Below, one piece after another: positions 21,891 to 32,000 of a stretch of DNA of 64,000 nt (the stretch's first letter is position 1; each line of letters begins with the position of its first letter). The notes beneath the pieces are model-generated. The model was not told the origin of the DNA and made no database searches. It saw only the letters and a program-made list of their open reading frames with translations. The translations under genes were made by a program, and so were the position numbers. The DNA is from Fremontodendron californicum (taxonomy: Eukaryota > Streptophyta > Magnoliopsida > Malvales > Malvaceae): contig JAULJL010000021.1 in the NCBI GenBank assembly GCA_030761205.1, positions 13,683,160 through 13,747,159 on the forward strand, given 5' to 3'.

Positions 21891-22870
21891 GGAATGTATT
21901 TGACAATGATCCCTTTCTTTTTCTCTTGACTTTTTCTTTTCTTTTCTTTCCCCCACACTTATCTTTTGTTTCTAACCCAAATTTTCAAATAAAAATATCC
22001 CTTGTTTTTTTGCAATATGTCTCAAAATATAAAATTCATCTTTAGAACAAGGGTAAGGATATAAGCATATTTAGGCTAGGTGTAAGTTGTGGTTACCAAT
22101 AAAACATCATATTTAATGTAGGCTCAAATTGGCTCACTAGTGGGGATGTTCTCGTAGAACATTAATAATGGATGGCTGTTTGGCTCTGGTTATAATCCTA
22201 ATGCCTCTATCATATTCATGTTGTCACATGTATCAATATAGTCTCAAACGGTTTAAAGCAAGTTCTAGAGAATCATGTAATCATAAGAGCACTCAAGAAA
22301 GAAATTAGATTGATTTGTATAATGCATCAATCATTATAGGCTCAAAAACTCACAAAGATGATTATACAAGTCAGATTAAGTCTAAACATGCTTCTTTCTC
22401 AATCAACATATCATATTAACATTGGCTCATAAAAAGGTTGACATCAAGCTCAATTCTCATGAAAATCTTCTCACTAATAAATCTGTTTTAGACTTATGCA
22501 ATTCATATCTCATCATTGTATTGAAAGTAACTAAAAAAAACACACTAAGTCTAAACATGCTTTTTTTTTTTTTTTTTTTTTTGTTTTTTTTTTTTGTTTT
22601 TTTGTTTTTTTGAAAGAAGAAGATTAAATCAAACTGACAAGGTATGTCTCAAGTCTCCCTTACTCAGACCTTGTTCAGAATGAATACTTCTAAATGTCTT
22701 AAAACACAACAATTTTTTTTTTTATAGCAAAATATGTCCCTTACCCCCTACTAAAATATGACATTGTCCCCAATGTCAAATTTTAAAGGTAGAATTTAGG
22801 AGATATTACCTGTAGAGGTTGCTAACCACTTATTATAACTGAGACACAACAAGAAAAATGTTAGATAATG
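21067..22870 (-). other. 3' untranslated region of element B
   Basis: About 1.8 kb with no ORF of note. On the plus strand it has a T33-type homopolymer run near 21849-21881 and another T-rich run at 22560-22612. Next to the polypurine tract is the phrase TTGCTAGTCCCTAGCAACGA, of the kind seen in Athila-type 3' ends. In other Athila elements the region before it carries an env-like gene; here that place is taken by the two ORFs at 22871-24423. Confidence 0.7.
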
Positions 22871-23518
22871 TCACAAAGACAAAGTGCAATCCACTCCTTG
22901 CTCGTCCATATCTCTTTTTCTTTTTCCGAGCGTTTGCGAAACAACCGTAGCAGATAAACACTCATAAGCTTGTAGCTTTTTGAGTAAATCTTCAATGGTT
23001 GTAGCAGAAATTATGGTTCTCCTTGCCTCTGAAAACATGAATCCATTATCCACAGCATTATCTAAATATGAAAGTAAATTACTAAAATAACCATTAATAT
23101 GAAGCAAACCAATGGGTTTCTTATTTGTGACCAAAGATGACCAAGAAGCCACGCAAGCTATTTCTTCCAATGTACCCAGACCTCCTGGTAAGGCAATGAA
23201 TGCATCGGCAGAATGGTACATGATTGTTATCCGTTCAGGGATACTCCAGACTTGTATTTCCTTACCCACGGTAGGTCCACAAAAATCTGTGAATAGTTTT
23301 GGCACGATTCCTAGAACTGGACTTCCTCCGGCGTGTGCTGCTGTAGCGACTGCTCCCATTAAACCCGTACTACCGCCTCCATAAATCAAGTGGATCTTTT
23401 GTTGGGCAAGTATTACTCCAACTCTTATGGCTTCATCAGCGAATATGTTATTTTTCCCTGGATAAGCACCTCCAAAGACACAAATTTTTTTAATGCGCTG
23501 GGACGAAGTGCTTTCCAT
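22871..23518 (-). CDS. LOG-like cytokinin-activating phosphoribohydrolase, captured
   Basis: A 215-codon intact ORF (ATG 23516-23518, TGA 22871-22873). LOG enzymes release active free-base cytokinin from its riboside 5'-monophosphate. Rossmann-type lysine-decarboxylase-like fold: KICVFGGAYPGKN (residues 11-23), LIYGGGSTGLMGAVA (44-58), catalytic Arg in PERITIM (Arg96) and the signature PGGLGTLEE (111-119). The C-terminal part KKPIGLLHINGYFSNLLSYL also fits. Length is close to the usual 210-230. It is divergent: plant LOGs have CGSS where this has GGAY, and several positions after Arg96 differ. It ends with a basic tail (LGKRKRDMDEQ). Third ORF of element B, 368 bp after the previous one. No intron; plant LOG genes have several, so capture from mRNA is likely. 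Confidence 0.85.
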   Translation of the reverse strand: MESTSSQRIKKICVFGGAYPGKNNIFADEAIRVGVILAQQKIHLIYGGGSTGLMGAVATAAHAGGSPVLGIVPKLFTDFCGPTVGKEIQVWSIPERITIMYHSADAFIALPGGLGTLEEIACVASWSSLVTNKKPIGLLHINGYFSNLLSYLDNAVDNGFMFSEARRTIISATTIEDLLKKLQAYECLSATVVSQTLGKRKRDMDEQGVDCTLSL

Positions 23519-23886
23519 TTTTTTTTCTTTTTCGAGTGCCTGAAAGAGAATGAGTACATGGTGTAATATATAGAGGACTGAGTAGTGAATCAGACAAGAG
23601 TAATAATGTCGCCGAAAGTGTATTTGACCTGTCAGAAGAAAATGTTAACCCAACAAAAGATTTTTGCGTGATTTCAGGAAGAAAATCAAAAAGAGAAGAA
23701 AAATCAATCGTAAAAGACCAATGCAAAAAAAAAACGAGAATAATTACACAAATCGAACAACACGTAAATTAAACTGAAATAAAGTTATTGCAAATCAAAC
23801 CAAAAGCTGAGAAGTCATTTATTGTAGTTGTGATTGTGGCTCACATCTTCCTCTGGTTTTACGTCCAGAAACGGCTTAAACGCCTT
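23519..23886 (-). other. Spacer between the two extra ORFs of B
   Basis: A 368-bp non-coding interval between the nucleic-acid-binding-type ORF and the LOG-like ORF. A 78-codon reading frame (23490-23726) overlaps it and the LOG start but has no recognisable motif. It may hold an internal promoter or a splice acceptor; none could be shown. Confidence 0.4.
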
Positions 23887-24423
23887 CTATGAGTCGAGGA
23901 TATGCTTCCCATCCAGTTTTCTTACAAGCTGGCAAACAGGGTCTTTTAACATCAGATTCCCAAGATGTTGCCATTCCCTTTGGAATTGCGGCCATAAATC
24001 AAGAATTTCTCTTTGTACGTCTCCACTAGGATGCGTCTCAAGAGAAAGTTGGATATTACCCAAATTCTCCTTACTCAGTCCATCCTTAATGAATTCAATT
24101 TTATCATCTCGATTAGAGGACGGAATCCCAATAGAACGACATTTACCGTTACACGTCCATCGTGCACACTTGTGGCAATTTGAACTCATGCGCTTTGCTC
24201 GTCGCTTCTTTGCATAAGTGCTTCTACCTGTACCTGGTAAATGCAAAACAGGAAGATATTCATCTTCACGTACCTTGGCTTCAATTATCCAACGTATGTC
24301 TTCAGGAATCCTTTTATTCATAAGCATTCTTAATCTTTCTAATCGAACTTGGTAAAGCTTCAGTAAAATATTCCGAGGAAAAGGAGGAAATCGTTTCTGC
24401 AATCTTTTGAGAATATCATCCAT
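23887..24423 (-). CDS. Betaflexivirus-like cysteine-rich nucleic-acid-binding protein
   Basis: A 178-codon intact ORF (ATG 24421-24423, TAG 23887-23889). The centre has a basic patch GRSTYAKKRRAKRM (residues 66-79) followed by a four-cysteine cluster C83-x2-C86-x4-C91-x3-C95, then DDKIEFIKDGLSK. This arrangement of Gly-Arg-Ser, Arg/Lys-rich patch and Cys cluster is the hallmark of the small 3'-proximal nucleic-acid-binding proteins of carla-, viti- and related Betaflexiviridae, several of which suppress RNA silencing. The N-terminal 60 residues are helical and basic; the last 60 are unrecognised. It lies 176 bp after the gag fusion ORF. I infer capture from a virus, or common origin. Identification rests on motif reading; function in B is unknown. 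Confidence 0.7.
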   Translation of the reverse strand: MDDILKRLQKRFPPFPRNILLKLYQVRLERLRMLMNKRIPEDIRWIIEAKVREDEYLPVLHLPGTGRSTYAKKRRAKRMSSNCHKCARWTCNGKCRSIGIPSSNRDDKIEFIKDGLSKENLGNIQLSLETHPSGDVQREILDLWPQFQREWQHLGNLMLKDPVCQLVRKLDGKHILDS

Positions 24424-24599
24424 CCTGAAAAAAAAATGAAATAAAATAAAATGAAAGAGAAATTTATATACAATATCAGTTTTGTGGGTAGCTGATGGAA
24501 CCGACTTAAATAATCACGGAGTACCGTTATCCGCCATTTAACCGGGAAAAAAATGAATTTTTTTTTTTTTTTGAAGATTAGTAAAAATTATATTTACAT
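24424..24599 (-). other. Short spacer after the Gag fusion ORF of B
   Basis: A 176-bp non-coding gap with a T16-type run near 24559. Includes the phrase GGTAGCTGATGGAACCGAC. Nothing coding. Confidence 0.4.
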
Positions 24600-27338
24600 C
24601 TAGTTATTTTCAAAACAAGGGTCAGAAAGAAAAACAACCTCTTCTTGAGTAACATGATTTTCCAAAAAGAGTTTGAGTCTTTGTCCATTTACCTTGAATA
24701 CGTTACCATTTTGAGGATTCTCAATGTCAACTGCTCCATAATGATACACATGCTTAACCACAAATGGGCCAGTCCATCTTGATCTCAACTTACCAGGAAA
24801 TATGTGAAGTCTAGAATTATAAAGTAGAACTTTTTGCCCAACATCAAATGTTTTTCTTGAAATTAACTTGTCATGAAAGGCTTTAGTTCTTTCTTTATGA
24901 ATTTTAGAATTCTCATATGCATCTTTTCTGAGTTCCTCAAGTTTTTGTTTCCAACAATGCTTAACCTGAAAAGAATTTAACAAAGAATCAGTGTGTGAAA
25001 TTTCTGAAGCATTATCAAACTCACATTCAATTAAATAAGCTTCTAAAGGATCATGGAATGTGGTAGTGGTGAGATGTTCATGAACAAGTTCTTCAATGAA
25101 ATCCACTTCATGTACTTCTGAATCATCACCAGGTTGCTTGCAAGTGTTGAACACATTTAATTCTAAAGTCATATTTCCAAAAGAAATGTTCAACATACCA
25201 TTCCTGCAATTTATCAGAGCATTAGAAGTTGCAAGAAATGGACGGCCTAATATAACAGGAATTTGAACATTTGGATTTGAAACAGGATGTGTGTCCAAAA
25301 CAATAAAATCAACAGGGAAGTAAAAATTATCAATTTGAACCAAAACATCTTCAACTATCCCTCGAGGAATTTTTACAGAACGATCAGCTAGTTGAAGTGT
25401 AACAGGTGTTTCCTTGAGTTCACCTAAACCTAACTGTTGATAAACAGAAAAAGGCAAAAGATTAACACTAGCACCAAGATCAAGCAATGCACGTTCTATT
25501 CTAGTGTTTCCAATGATGCATGAGATTGTTGGACATCCAGGATCTTTGAATTTTGGTGGAGTAAGGTGCTGAATGATTGAGCTCACACTTTCCGTCAGAA
25601 ATGCTTTCTTTTGTACATTATGTTTCCTTTTAACTGTGCACATGTCCTTCAAAAATTTAGCATAAGATGGAACTTGTTTGATTGCATCCAATAAAGGAAT
25701 GTTAATCTTAACTTGTTTGAAAAGTTCATAAATTTCTGCATTTTGATTCAAATTCTTTATTGTTTGCAACCTTTGAGGAAAAGGAGCAGGATACATACCT
25801 TTTTCTTTGTCCAAATTTTCAAGAAGTTCAGACTTACCATCATCCTTACCATTACTTTTCGGAGGGGAAGGAGGATCTTGGTCTTTTGAAGGAATGTTTT
25901 TGTCAATTGCCTTTCCACTTCGAAGAGTTGTGATAGAACTAGCATTTTCCTGTTGAGTTTCATTGGAGCAAGAAACAAAACATTGAGTAGAAGGGTTAGG
26001 CTGAGGTTGAGCAGGAAACTTACCTTTTTCTTGAGTGCGTAATGAAGCTGTCAATGTGGACAAGGTGTTTTTGATCTCATTGATGTCCTGTGAAGTTTGG
26101 TTATTCACATTTGCTTGTGTTTGCATGAATGCTTGCAATGTCTCTTCCAAGGTTTGTACACGTGAAGGTTGATAGGAAAAAGTGTTGCCCGGCTTTTGAG
26201 ATTGTGGTACCTGAACATGATTATTATTCCGCCAACTGAAGTTGGGATGATTTCTCCATTCAGGGTTATACGTTTCAGAGTAAGGAGAAGGAAAAGGCTT
26301 TTTAAATGTGTTTATGGAATTTACTTGATCATGCAACGCTTCTTTAAGAATGGGAATGTTTGGACATTCAGAAGTGGGGTGTCCCATGATTTCACAAATT
26401 CCACAACTTTCTTCATTTTTAACCGTTTTGACTTCTTTTACTTCTCTAAGTTCCATGGCTTCAATCTTTCTAGCCAAATTAGCTACTTTAGCTTTTATCT
26501 CATCTTCTTGACTAAAATGATATTTACCTCTGTTAGAAACAAGATTAGATCTATTGGAACTTTCAGAGGAATTATCTGTGTGCCAAGCTTGAGAGTTATC
26601 TGCCAAATGGTCTAAGTAGTCAAAGGCTTCTTCAGGTTCTTTTTCTAGAAACTCACCGTTACACATTGTTTCAACAAATTGTTTAGTTTCGGGAGTTAAA
26701 CTTTCATAAAAGAAACTAATAAGACGCCATTTTTCAAAACCATGATGTGGACAAGAACTTAACAAATCTTTAAAACGCTCCCAGCACTGAAAAAATGCTT
26801 CATTTTGATTTTGATTGAAATTTTGAATCTGTCTTTTCAAAGCAGTAGTTTTATGTGCTGGGAAAAATTTCTTTAGAAACTCAGTTTGTAATTCTTGCCA
26901 TGTGCCAATTGACCTTGCTTTTAAATTATGAAGCCAAATTTTTGCTTTATCTTTTAAAGAAAAAGGAAATAATTTTAGCTTGACAATTTCATTTGTACAT
27001 TGTTGGTCATTAAAGGTGACACATACATCTTCGAAGTCTTTTAGAAACGAGTAAGCACTTTCCGATTCCAACCCATAGAAATTTGGAAGCAAAGCTATCA
27101 TACCTGGTTTAAAACGAAAGTTGTTTGCATTGAGAGGAAAAATAAAACAAGAGGGTGATGAGCTTCGAGTTGGTTGCAAGTAGTCACGCATGGTGCGTAC
27201 TTGTCTGTTCTCATCTTCAGCATGAACACTTTCATTGTCAGCCATGGTAGGAGTTGTATTAGAAAGATTACCTGAAAAAGTTTCACAATAAAATCTAACT
27301 AAACGACGAGATCTAAAATCACGTCGCCAAACAATCAT
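24600..27338 (-). CDS. gag: Gag-protease fused in frame to integrase C-terminus, element B
   Basis: A 912-codon frame. The first ATG is at 27338; MADNESVHAEDENRQ at 27245 is a more Athila-like start. Domains: retrotransposon Gag about residues 80-250 (LPNFYGLESESAYSFLKDFE); CCHC knuckle CGICEIMGHPTSEC (312-325); protease about 610-725 with LLDLGASVNLLPFS and VILGRPFLATSNALI. After about residue 796 (near base 24950) the sequence is KLEELRKDAYENSKIHKERTKAFHD... to the end, which is the tail of an Athila integrase. All of RT, RNase H and the integrase catalytic core are gone, yet the frame is kept. It could still make particles and process Gag; the kept integrase tail may help chromatin or DNA binding. 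Confidence 0.9.
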   Translation of the reverse strand: MIVWRRDFRSRRLVRFYCETFSGNLSNTTPTMADNESVHAEDENRQVRTMRDYLQPTRSSSPSCFIFPLNANNFRFKPGMIALLPNFYGLESESAYSFLKDFEDVCVTFNDQQCTNEIVKLKLFPFSLKDKAKIWLHNLKARSIGTWQELQTEFLKKFFPAHKTTALKRQIQNFNQNQNEAFFQCWERFKDLLSSCPHHGFEKWRLISFFYESLTPETKQFVETMCNGEFLEKEPEEAFDYLDHLADNSQAWHTDNSSESSNRSNLVSNRGKYHFSQEDEIKAKVANLARKIEAMELREVKEVKTVKNEESCGICEIMGHPTSECPNIPILKEALHDQVNSINTFKKPFPSPYSETYNPEWRNHPNFSWRNNNHVQVPQSQKPGNTFSYQPSRVQTLEETLQAFMQTQANVNNQTSQDINEIKNTLSTLTASLRTQEKGKFPAQPQPNPSTQCFVSCSNETQQENASSITTLRSGKAIDKNIPSKDQDPPSPPKSNGKDDGKSELLENLDKEKGMYPAPFPQRLQTIKNLNQNAEIYELFKQVKINIPLLDAIKQVPSYAKFLKDMCTVKRKHNVQKKAFLTESVSSIIQHLTPPKFKDPGCPTISCIIGNTRIERALLDLGASVNLLPFSVYQQLGLGELKETPVTLQLADRSVKIPRGIVEDVLVQIDNFYFPVDFIVLDTHPVSNPNVQIPVILGRPFLATSNALINCRNGMLNISFGNMTLELNVFNTCKQPGDDSEVHEVDFIEELVHEHLTTTTFHDPLEAYLIECEFDNASEISHTDSLLNSFQVKHCWKQKLEELRKDAYENSKIHKERTKAFHDKLISRKTFDVGQKVLLYNSRLHIFPGKLRSRWTGPFVVKHVYHYGAVDIENPQNGNVFKVNGQRLKLFLENHVTQEEVVFLSDPCFENN

Positions 27339-27358
27339 AAAACAAAGTTAATAAACAA

Positions 27359-27487
27359 AATTAGGCGGTATAACCAGCCAATAAAAATAAATATATACAA
27401 ATTAGGCGGTATAACCAGCCAATAAAAATAAATATACTTATAAATTAGGCGGTATAACCAGCCAATAAAAATAAATATACTTATAAA
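27359..27487 (-). repeat. Three tandem repeats in the leader of B
   Basis: Three copies of a unit of about 41-44 bp (plus strand AATTAGGCGGTATAACCAGC then CAATAAAAATAAATATA...) between the primer site and gag. They lie in the untranslated leader, where packaging or translation signals usually reside. Confidence 0.85.
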
Positions 27488-27508
27488 CTTATATACTTAG
27501 TATTGCTT

Positions 27509-27525
27509 CCCCGGCAACGGCGCCA
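27509..27525 (-). other. tRNA-Asp primer-binding site of element B
   Basis: The plus strand reads CCCCGGCAACGGCGCCA, the same as the 3' end of plant tRNA-Asp(GUC) including CCA, so the minus strand is its exact complement. Six bases separate it from the 5' LTR. tRNA-Asp priming is common in Athila-type elements. Confidence 0.9.
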
Positions 27526-27531
27526 AAAACT

Positions 27532-29015
27532 TGATGGAAACTCAATTAAGAGTTGTAAACCCAAGTGCAGGTTATGTTCAAGTAATAAATTCTCGGGTGT
27601 CCGAGGTCGAACCACAGGGAAGCGTATTAGTAAGTATAAGTTTATAAATATATAAGAAAAAGAAAGTAAACAAGATATTAGGGAATCAACAACAAAACAA
27701 AATAAACAAGATATTAGAGAACAAAATAAATAAAATAACATAAAAGAAATTAAACAAAATATAAAAAACAATAAGAAAGGATGTTGAGGTTAGAGAATCC
27801 ACTCTTGGTGTTATGCTAAGATTAATCTTGTTTTATTACACAATTGAAATCCACACATAAGGGAGGTTCCAATCGGAAGGTTTAGCAATTCAGTCCAAAT
27901 TGTCCAACGTCCATAGCATATGATATTATGTTCATTTGGTGTCCTCAAAACTCATAAAAAGAGTCCAAGCATTCCTTATGCCAAGGTATATGTCTACAAC
28001 AAATCAAGGTTATGAAACCAAGCATTTACTGTGCCATTTTCATTGTCAATAATGAATCAAGATCTCTACTTTGCAAGTATGATTTTAAACCAAAAGAAAA
28101 TATTATCTATGCTAGTGCTTATAAATGATGATTCATTTTAGCTCATGTTTAAGAGACTAACCTTAGCATTTACCAAGAGCTTCACCTCATCACCTCAACA
28201 ATATGATTAGAAACACATACTAGATATGAATAAAATGAAAAGAAATGTAAGAAGAAAAAGAAAACTAGAGAAAGGAAAGAAAAAGAAAACTTAGAGAATT
28301 TTATTACAATGGCTATCCTACCAATGTATCAATCTCTTCCAATACTCATCCAAGGCCCTCTATTTATACACATTTTGGAGGGCTAAATGACAAGAGACAA
28401 GCTTTACAAATTTCAAAGGTAGGTATAATAGGTGGGTGCATTTTTCTAACAATTTTCGTCATATTGTATGACAATTCTGATCAGCCAGCTTGATGGTCGA
28501 TTTTGTCAATGTTGGAGGCTCGATCTGATAAAATGGTCTTCTAGAAAAATATACCCCTATCAGTTACGGATCCATAGCCGTTGGAATCAGATCATTTGCG
28601 TACGTGGATCGGACGATATGGTCAAAATACCAAAACGGTGCAGAACAGACGTCATTGCACATCAGCCAACTTGATGGTCGATTTCGCTAGGGAAAACGAC
28701 TCCGTTTCAAGAAGTGTAAAACATGAAAAAGATAGATATGCCTCTTAGCTTTGCAGGGATACAAAGTTCAGCCTTATTGCTTCAGTGAAACTCGAGATAT
28801 AGCTGATATGGCAAAAGGTGTCGGAACTGGAACTGAACTGGATTTGCCCTTAATTCTAGTAATCTGAAATCACTCAAAGAAACTTGTGAAAAACACCAAA
28901 TTACATAAAAATATAAAAGATCATAAACACAATTAGACTAAACAATAATAACTCGTATTTGACACAAAACAATAATAAAACATAACTAAAAACTATATAA
29001 TTATACGAGTTATCA
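27532..29015 (-). repeat. 5' LTR of element B (1484 bp)
   Basis: Same sequence as 19575-21058. Minus-strand TATAAATA at 28361-28368 is the likely promoter of the genomic RNA. Confidence 0.93.
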
Positions 29016-29020
29016 CAATG
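29016..29020. repeat. Target-site duplication of B, right (CAATG)
   Basis: Matches 19570-19574. A's pol frame resumes at 29021. Confidence 0.93.
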
Positions 29021-32000
29021 TCTCAAGTATTGCAGAAACGGTCAAGTCAAGACGATCCTTGCAGACGCTAAGCCATTTACTATAGCAGAAGCACATTTCG
29101 CAGATGCAAAGTTTTATCTAAAAGATGCATTTATCGAAGAAGTAATGTCCAACCCGATGCAAGAATTAAAGCAAAAGGGAAAGAATTTGGCTTCTTCCAC
29201 AGTTGGAGAAGATGAACTTGCTCAAGGTTTAAAGGATCTGACTCTTCCCCTCACTAACTTAGAAGAATCAAGAGGCCTTATACCTCCACTGCAATGATTT
29301 GTTAGACCAGTAGAAGAATCTCTTTGCGAACATCAGGATCTTCCTACTCATCGAGCTAAAGATTTTGATCCTAATGCTTATAGGTTGCTTGTCAAAGCTG
29401 GATATAAACAAGAGGATGTTGCAAAATTGGCTCACGAGACAAAAGAGCCTAGCAAAGAAAAGCCGCAAAGTTCATTCAAGATCCGACAGGTCTGGCAAAA
29501 GAAGATTGATCACATCGGAACTTCTAGAGAGGGGCTTGGATATTCTCCATTAAAATTGAAGATTCATAAACAAACTTCGAGGTACATAAATGTGGAGGAA
29601 GTTCCCGAGGAGCAAGAAGATGCAGTGAAGCCACCAGGACTTTCAGTGTTTGATCGCTTGGGGGCACGCTCAACACGATGTTCAGTGTTTGATCGTTTGA
29701 GCATTCAATCATCACGAAGGTCAGTTTTTGAACGAATGGGAGAAAAATGCAGTGAAGTTTCTGTAAGTAAACCAATTTCCATTCAGTCAAGGCTTGGAAG
29801 TCTGTACTCTGAAGAAGTTAACTGTGGCCGAAAAAGAAAGTCTTCCACTTTAAAGGAATCAAGAGATTTTCACAGCAAAATTCCTTCTCGAATGAAAAGG
29901 CAAAGCGAATGGAAGGTAACTACTGGTGAAGTTTTAAAGGCTAGAAAGCACACAGTGGTTATAACCAAATCAGTCTCATCCTCAGAGGAAGAAGAACTTG
30001 AAGAAACAGAAATCCTTACTTCTAACCATGTATCTGTAAAAGAAACTGGTGAAAAATCTCAAGAAGAAGAAGCCCAAGAAGCCCCTTCGTCTTTTGAAGA
30101 AGGAAATCAAGCTACTATTGATGAGTTAAAGGAGGTTAACATCAGCACTAGTGAAGATCCACGACCGATCTTTATTAATGCTTGCTTATCACCAGAAGAG
30201 GAAAAAGCCTATCTTGATCTTTTGATAGAGTATCGAGATATCTTTGCTTGGACTTACAAAGAAATACCGGGACTTGATCCAAAGGTAGCTATGCATCATT
30301 TGGCTGTCAAGAAAAGTGTCCGACCTATCAAACAAGCTCAACGACGTTTCCATCCTGACTTGATCCCCCAAATTGAAGCTGAGGTCAATAAGCTCATCAA
30401 AGTTGGCTTTGTTAGAGAAGTCAAATATCCCACTTGGATCTCAAATATTGTTCCAGTGAGAAAGAAAAATGGTCAACTTCGAGTTTGTGTAGATTTTCGA
30501 GATTTGAACAATGCTTGTCCAAAAGACGACTTTCCTCTCCCTATAATAGAAATAATGGTTGATGCTACAACTGGCCATGAAGCTTTGTCATTTATGGATG
30601 GACCGTCTGGTTATAATCAAATTCGCATGGCTCCAAGAGATGAAGAACTTACCGCATTTCGAACTCCAAAAGGAATATACTGTTACAAAGTTATGTCGTT
30701 TGGGTTAAAGAATGCAGGTGCTACTTATCAAAGAGCAATGCAAAAGATCTTTGATGATATGCTTCACAAGAATGTCGAATGTTATGTTGATGACTTGGTA
30801 GTGAAGTCAAAGGAAAAATCCAATCATCTTGCTGATCTTCGCCAAGTGTTTGAAAGATTGCGCAGATACCAATTGAAGATGAATCCGCTCAAGTGTGCGT
30901 TCGGAGTATCCTCGGGCAAGTTTTTGGGGTTCATCGTACGAAATCGTGGGATTGAGATCGATCAATCAAAAATAGATGCAATCATGAAAATGCCTGAACC
31001 GCGCAATCTGCATGAACTTAAAAGTCTGCAAGGGAGATTGGCATATATCCGACGCTTTATCTCAAACTTGGCTGGTCGATGTCAACCATTTAGCCGTCTA
31101 ATGAAGAAGGATGTCCCTTTTGTCTGGGATGAGGCCTGCAGTAATGCTTTTAAGAGCATTAAGACCTTTTTGTTACAACCACCTATTCTGAAGGCACCTA
31201 TACCAGGACAGCCGTTAATCCTTTATATTGCTGCACAAGAACGTTCCTTAGGAGCATTATTGGCACAAGAGAATGATGAAGGAAAAGAAACTGCACTCTA
31301 CTATCTTAGTAGAACTCTTAATGGCGCTGAATTAAATTATTCTCCCATTGAAAAGACTTACTTGTCATTGATGTTTGCAGTTAAAAAGCTGAGGCATTAT
31401 TTGCAAGCTCATTCTGTTCGTTTGATTTCGCGAGCAGATCCCCTCAAATATCTCATGTCCAAGTCTGTGCTCAGTGGAAGATTGGAAAAATGGGCTCTTT
31501 TGCTACAAGAGTTCGATATTACTTATATTCCACAAAAGACTGTTAAAGGGCAAGCACTTGCCGATTTCCTTGCAAACCATCCGATTCCAGATGATTGGGA
31601 ATTCTCTGAAGATCTCCCAGATGAAGATGCTCTTTTCATCGAAATTCCCAGGCCATGGAAACTATTTTTCGATGGGGCTGCCCGTCAAGATGGAGCTGGA
31701 GCAGGTGTTGTCTTTGTCACTTCAGAAGGAGATGTATTGCCTTATGCATTCACTCTCATTGAAAACTGTTCCAACAATGTAGCAGAATACCAAGCTCTGA
31801 TCATTGGATTGGAAATGGCAGTAGATATGAAGATCACTCAACTTAAAGTGTTTGGGGATTCCGAATTGGTCATCAACCAACTCCTTTCACTTTACGAAGT
31901 TAAGAAGTCAGACCTCTTACCATATGTCAACTATGCGAAGAAGATTCTAGAATGGTTTGACAATGTAAGCTTGGAACATGTACCAAGAAGAGAGAACAAG

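Larger units (their letters stand above)
19575..29015 (-). mobile_element. Element B: Athila-like retrotransposon lacking RT, with extra ORFs
   Basis: A 9441-bp element nested in A's protease, on the minus strand. It has two 1484-bp LTRs, a tRNA-Asp primer site, a gag-protease ORF fused to an integrase tail, then two further sense ORFs (betaflexivirus-like nucleic-acid-binding protein, LOG-like enzyme), a long 3' untranslated region and a polypurine tract. The gag style (NNFRFKPGMIALLPNFYGLE), DLGAS protease and tRNA-Asp primer point to the Athila lineage. With no RT, RNase H or integrase core it must have moved using proteins from another element. LTRs look identical, so insertion was very recent. 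Confidence 0.93.

Noticed and set aside
21785..22613. Phe-rich ORFs at 21785-22045 and 22422-22613
   Set aside because: Created by long T runs in the 3' untranslated region of element B.
27509..27525. Match to the 3' end of a tRNA-Asp gene
   Set aside because: Only 17 bases match and the rest of a tRNA is absent. It sits at the primer-site position of element B.
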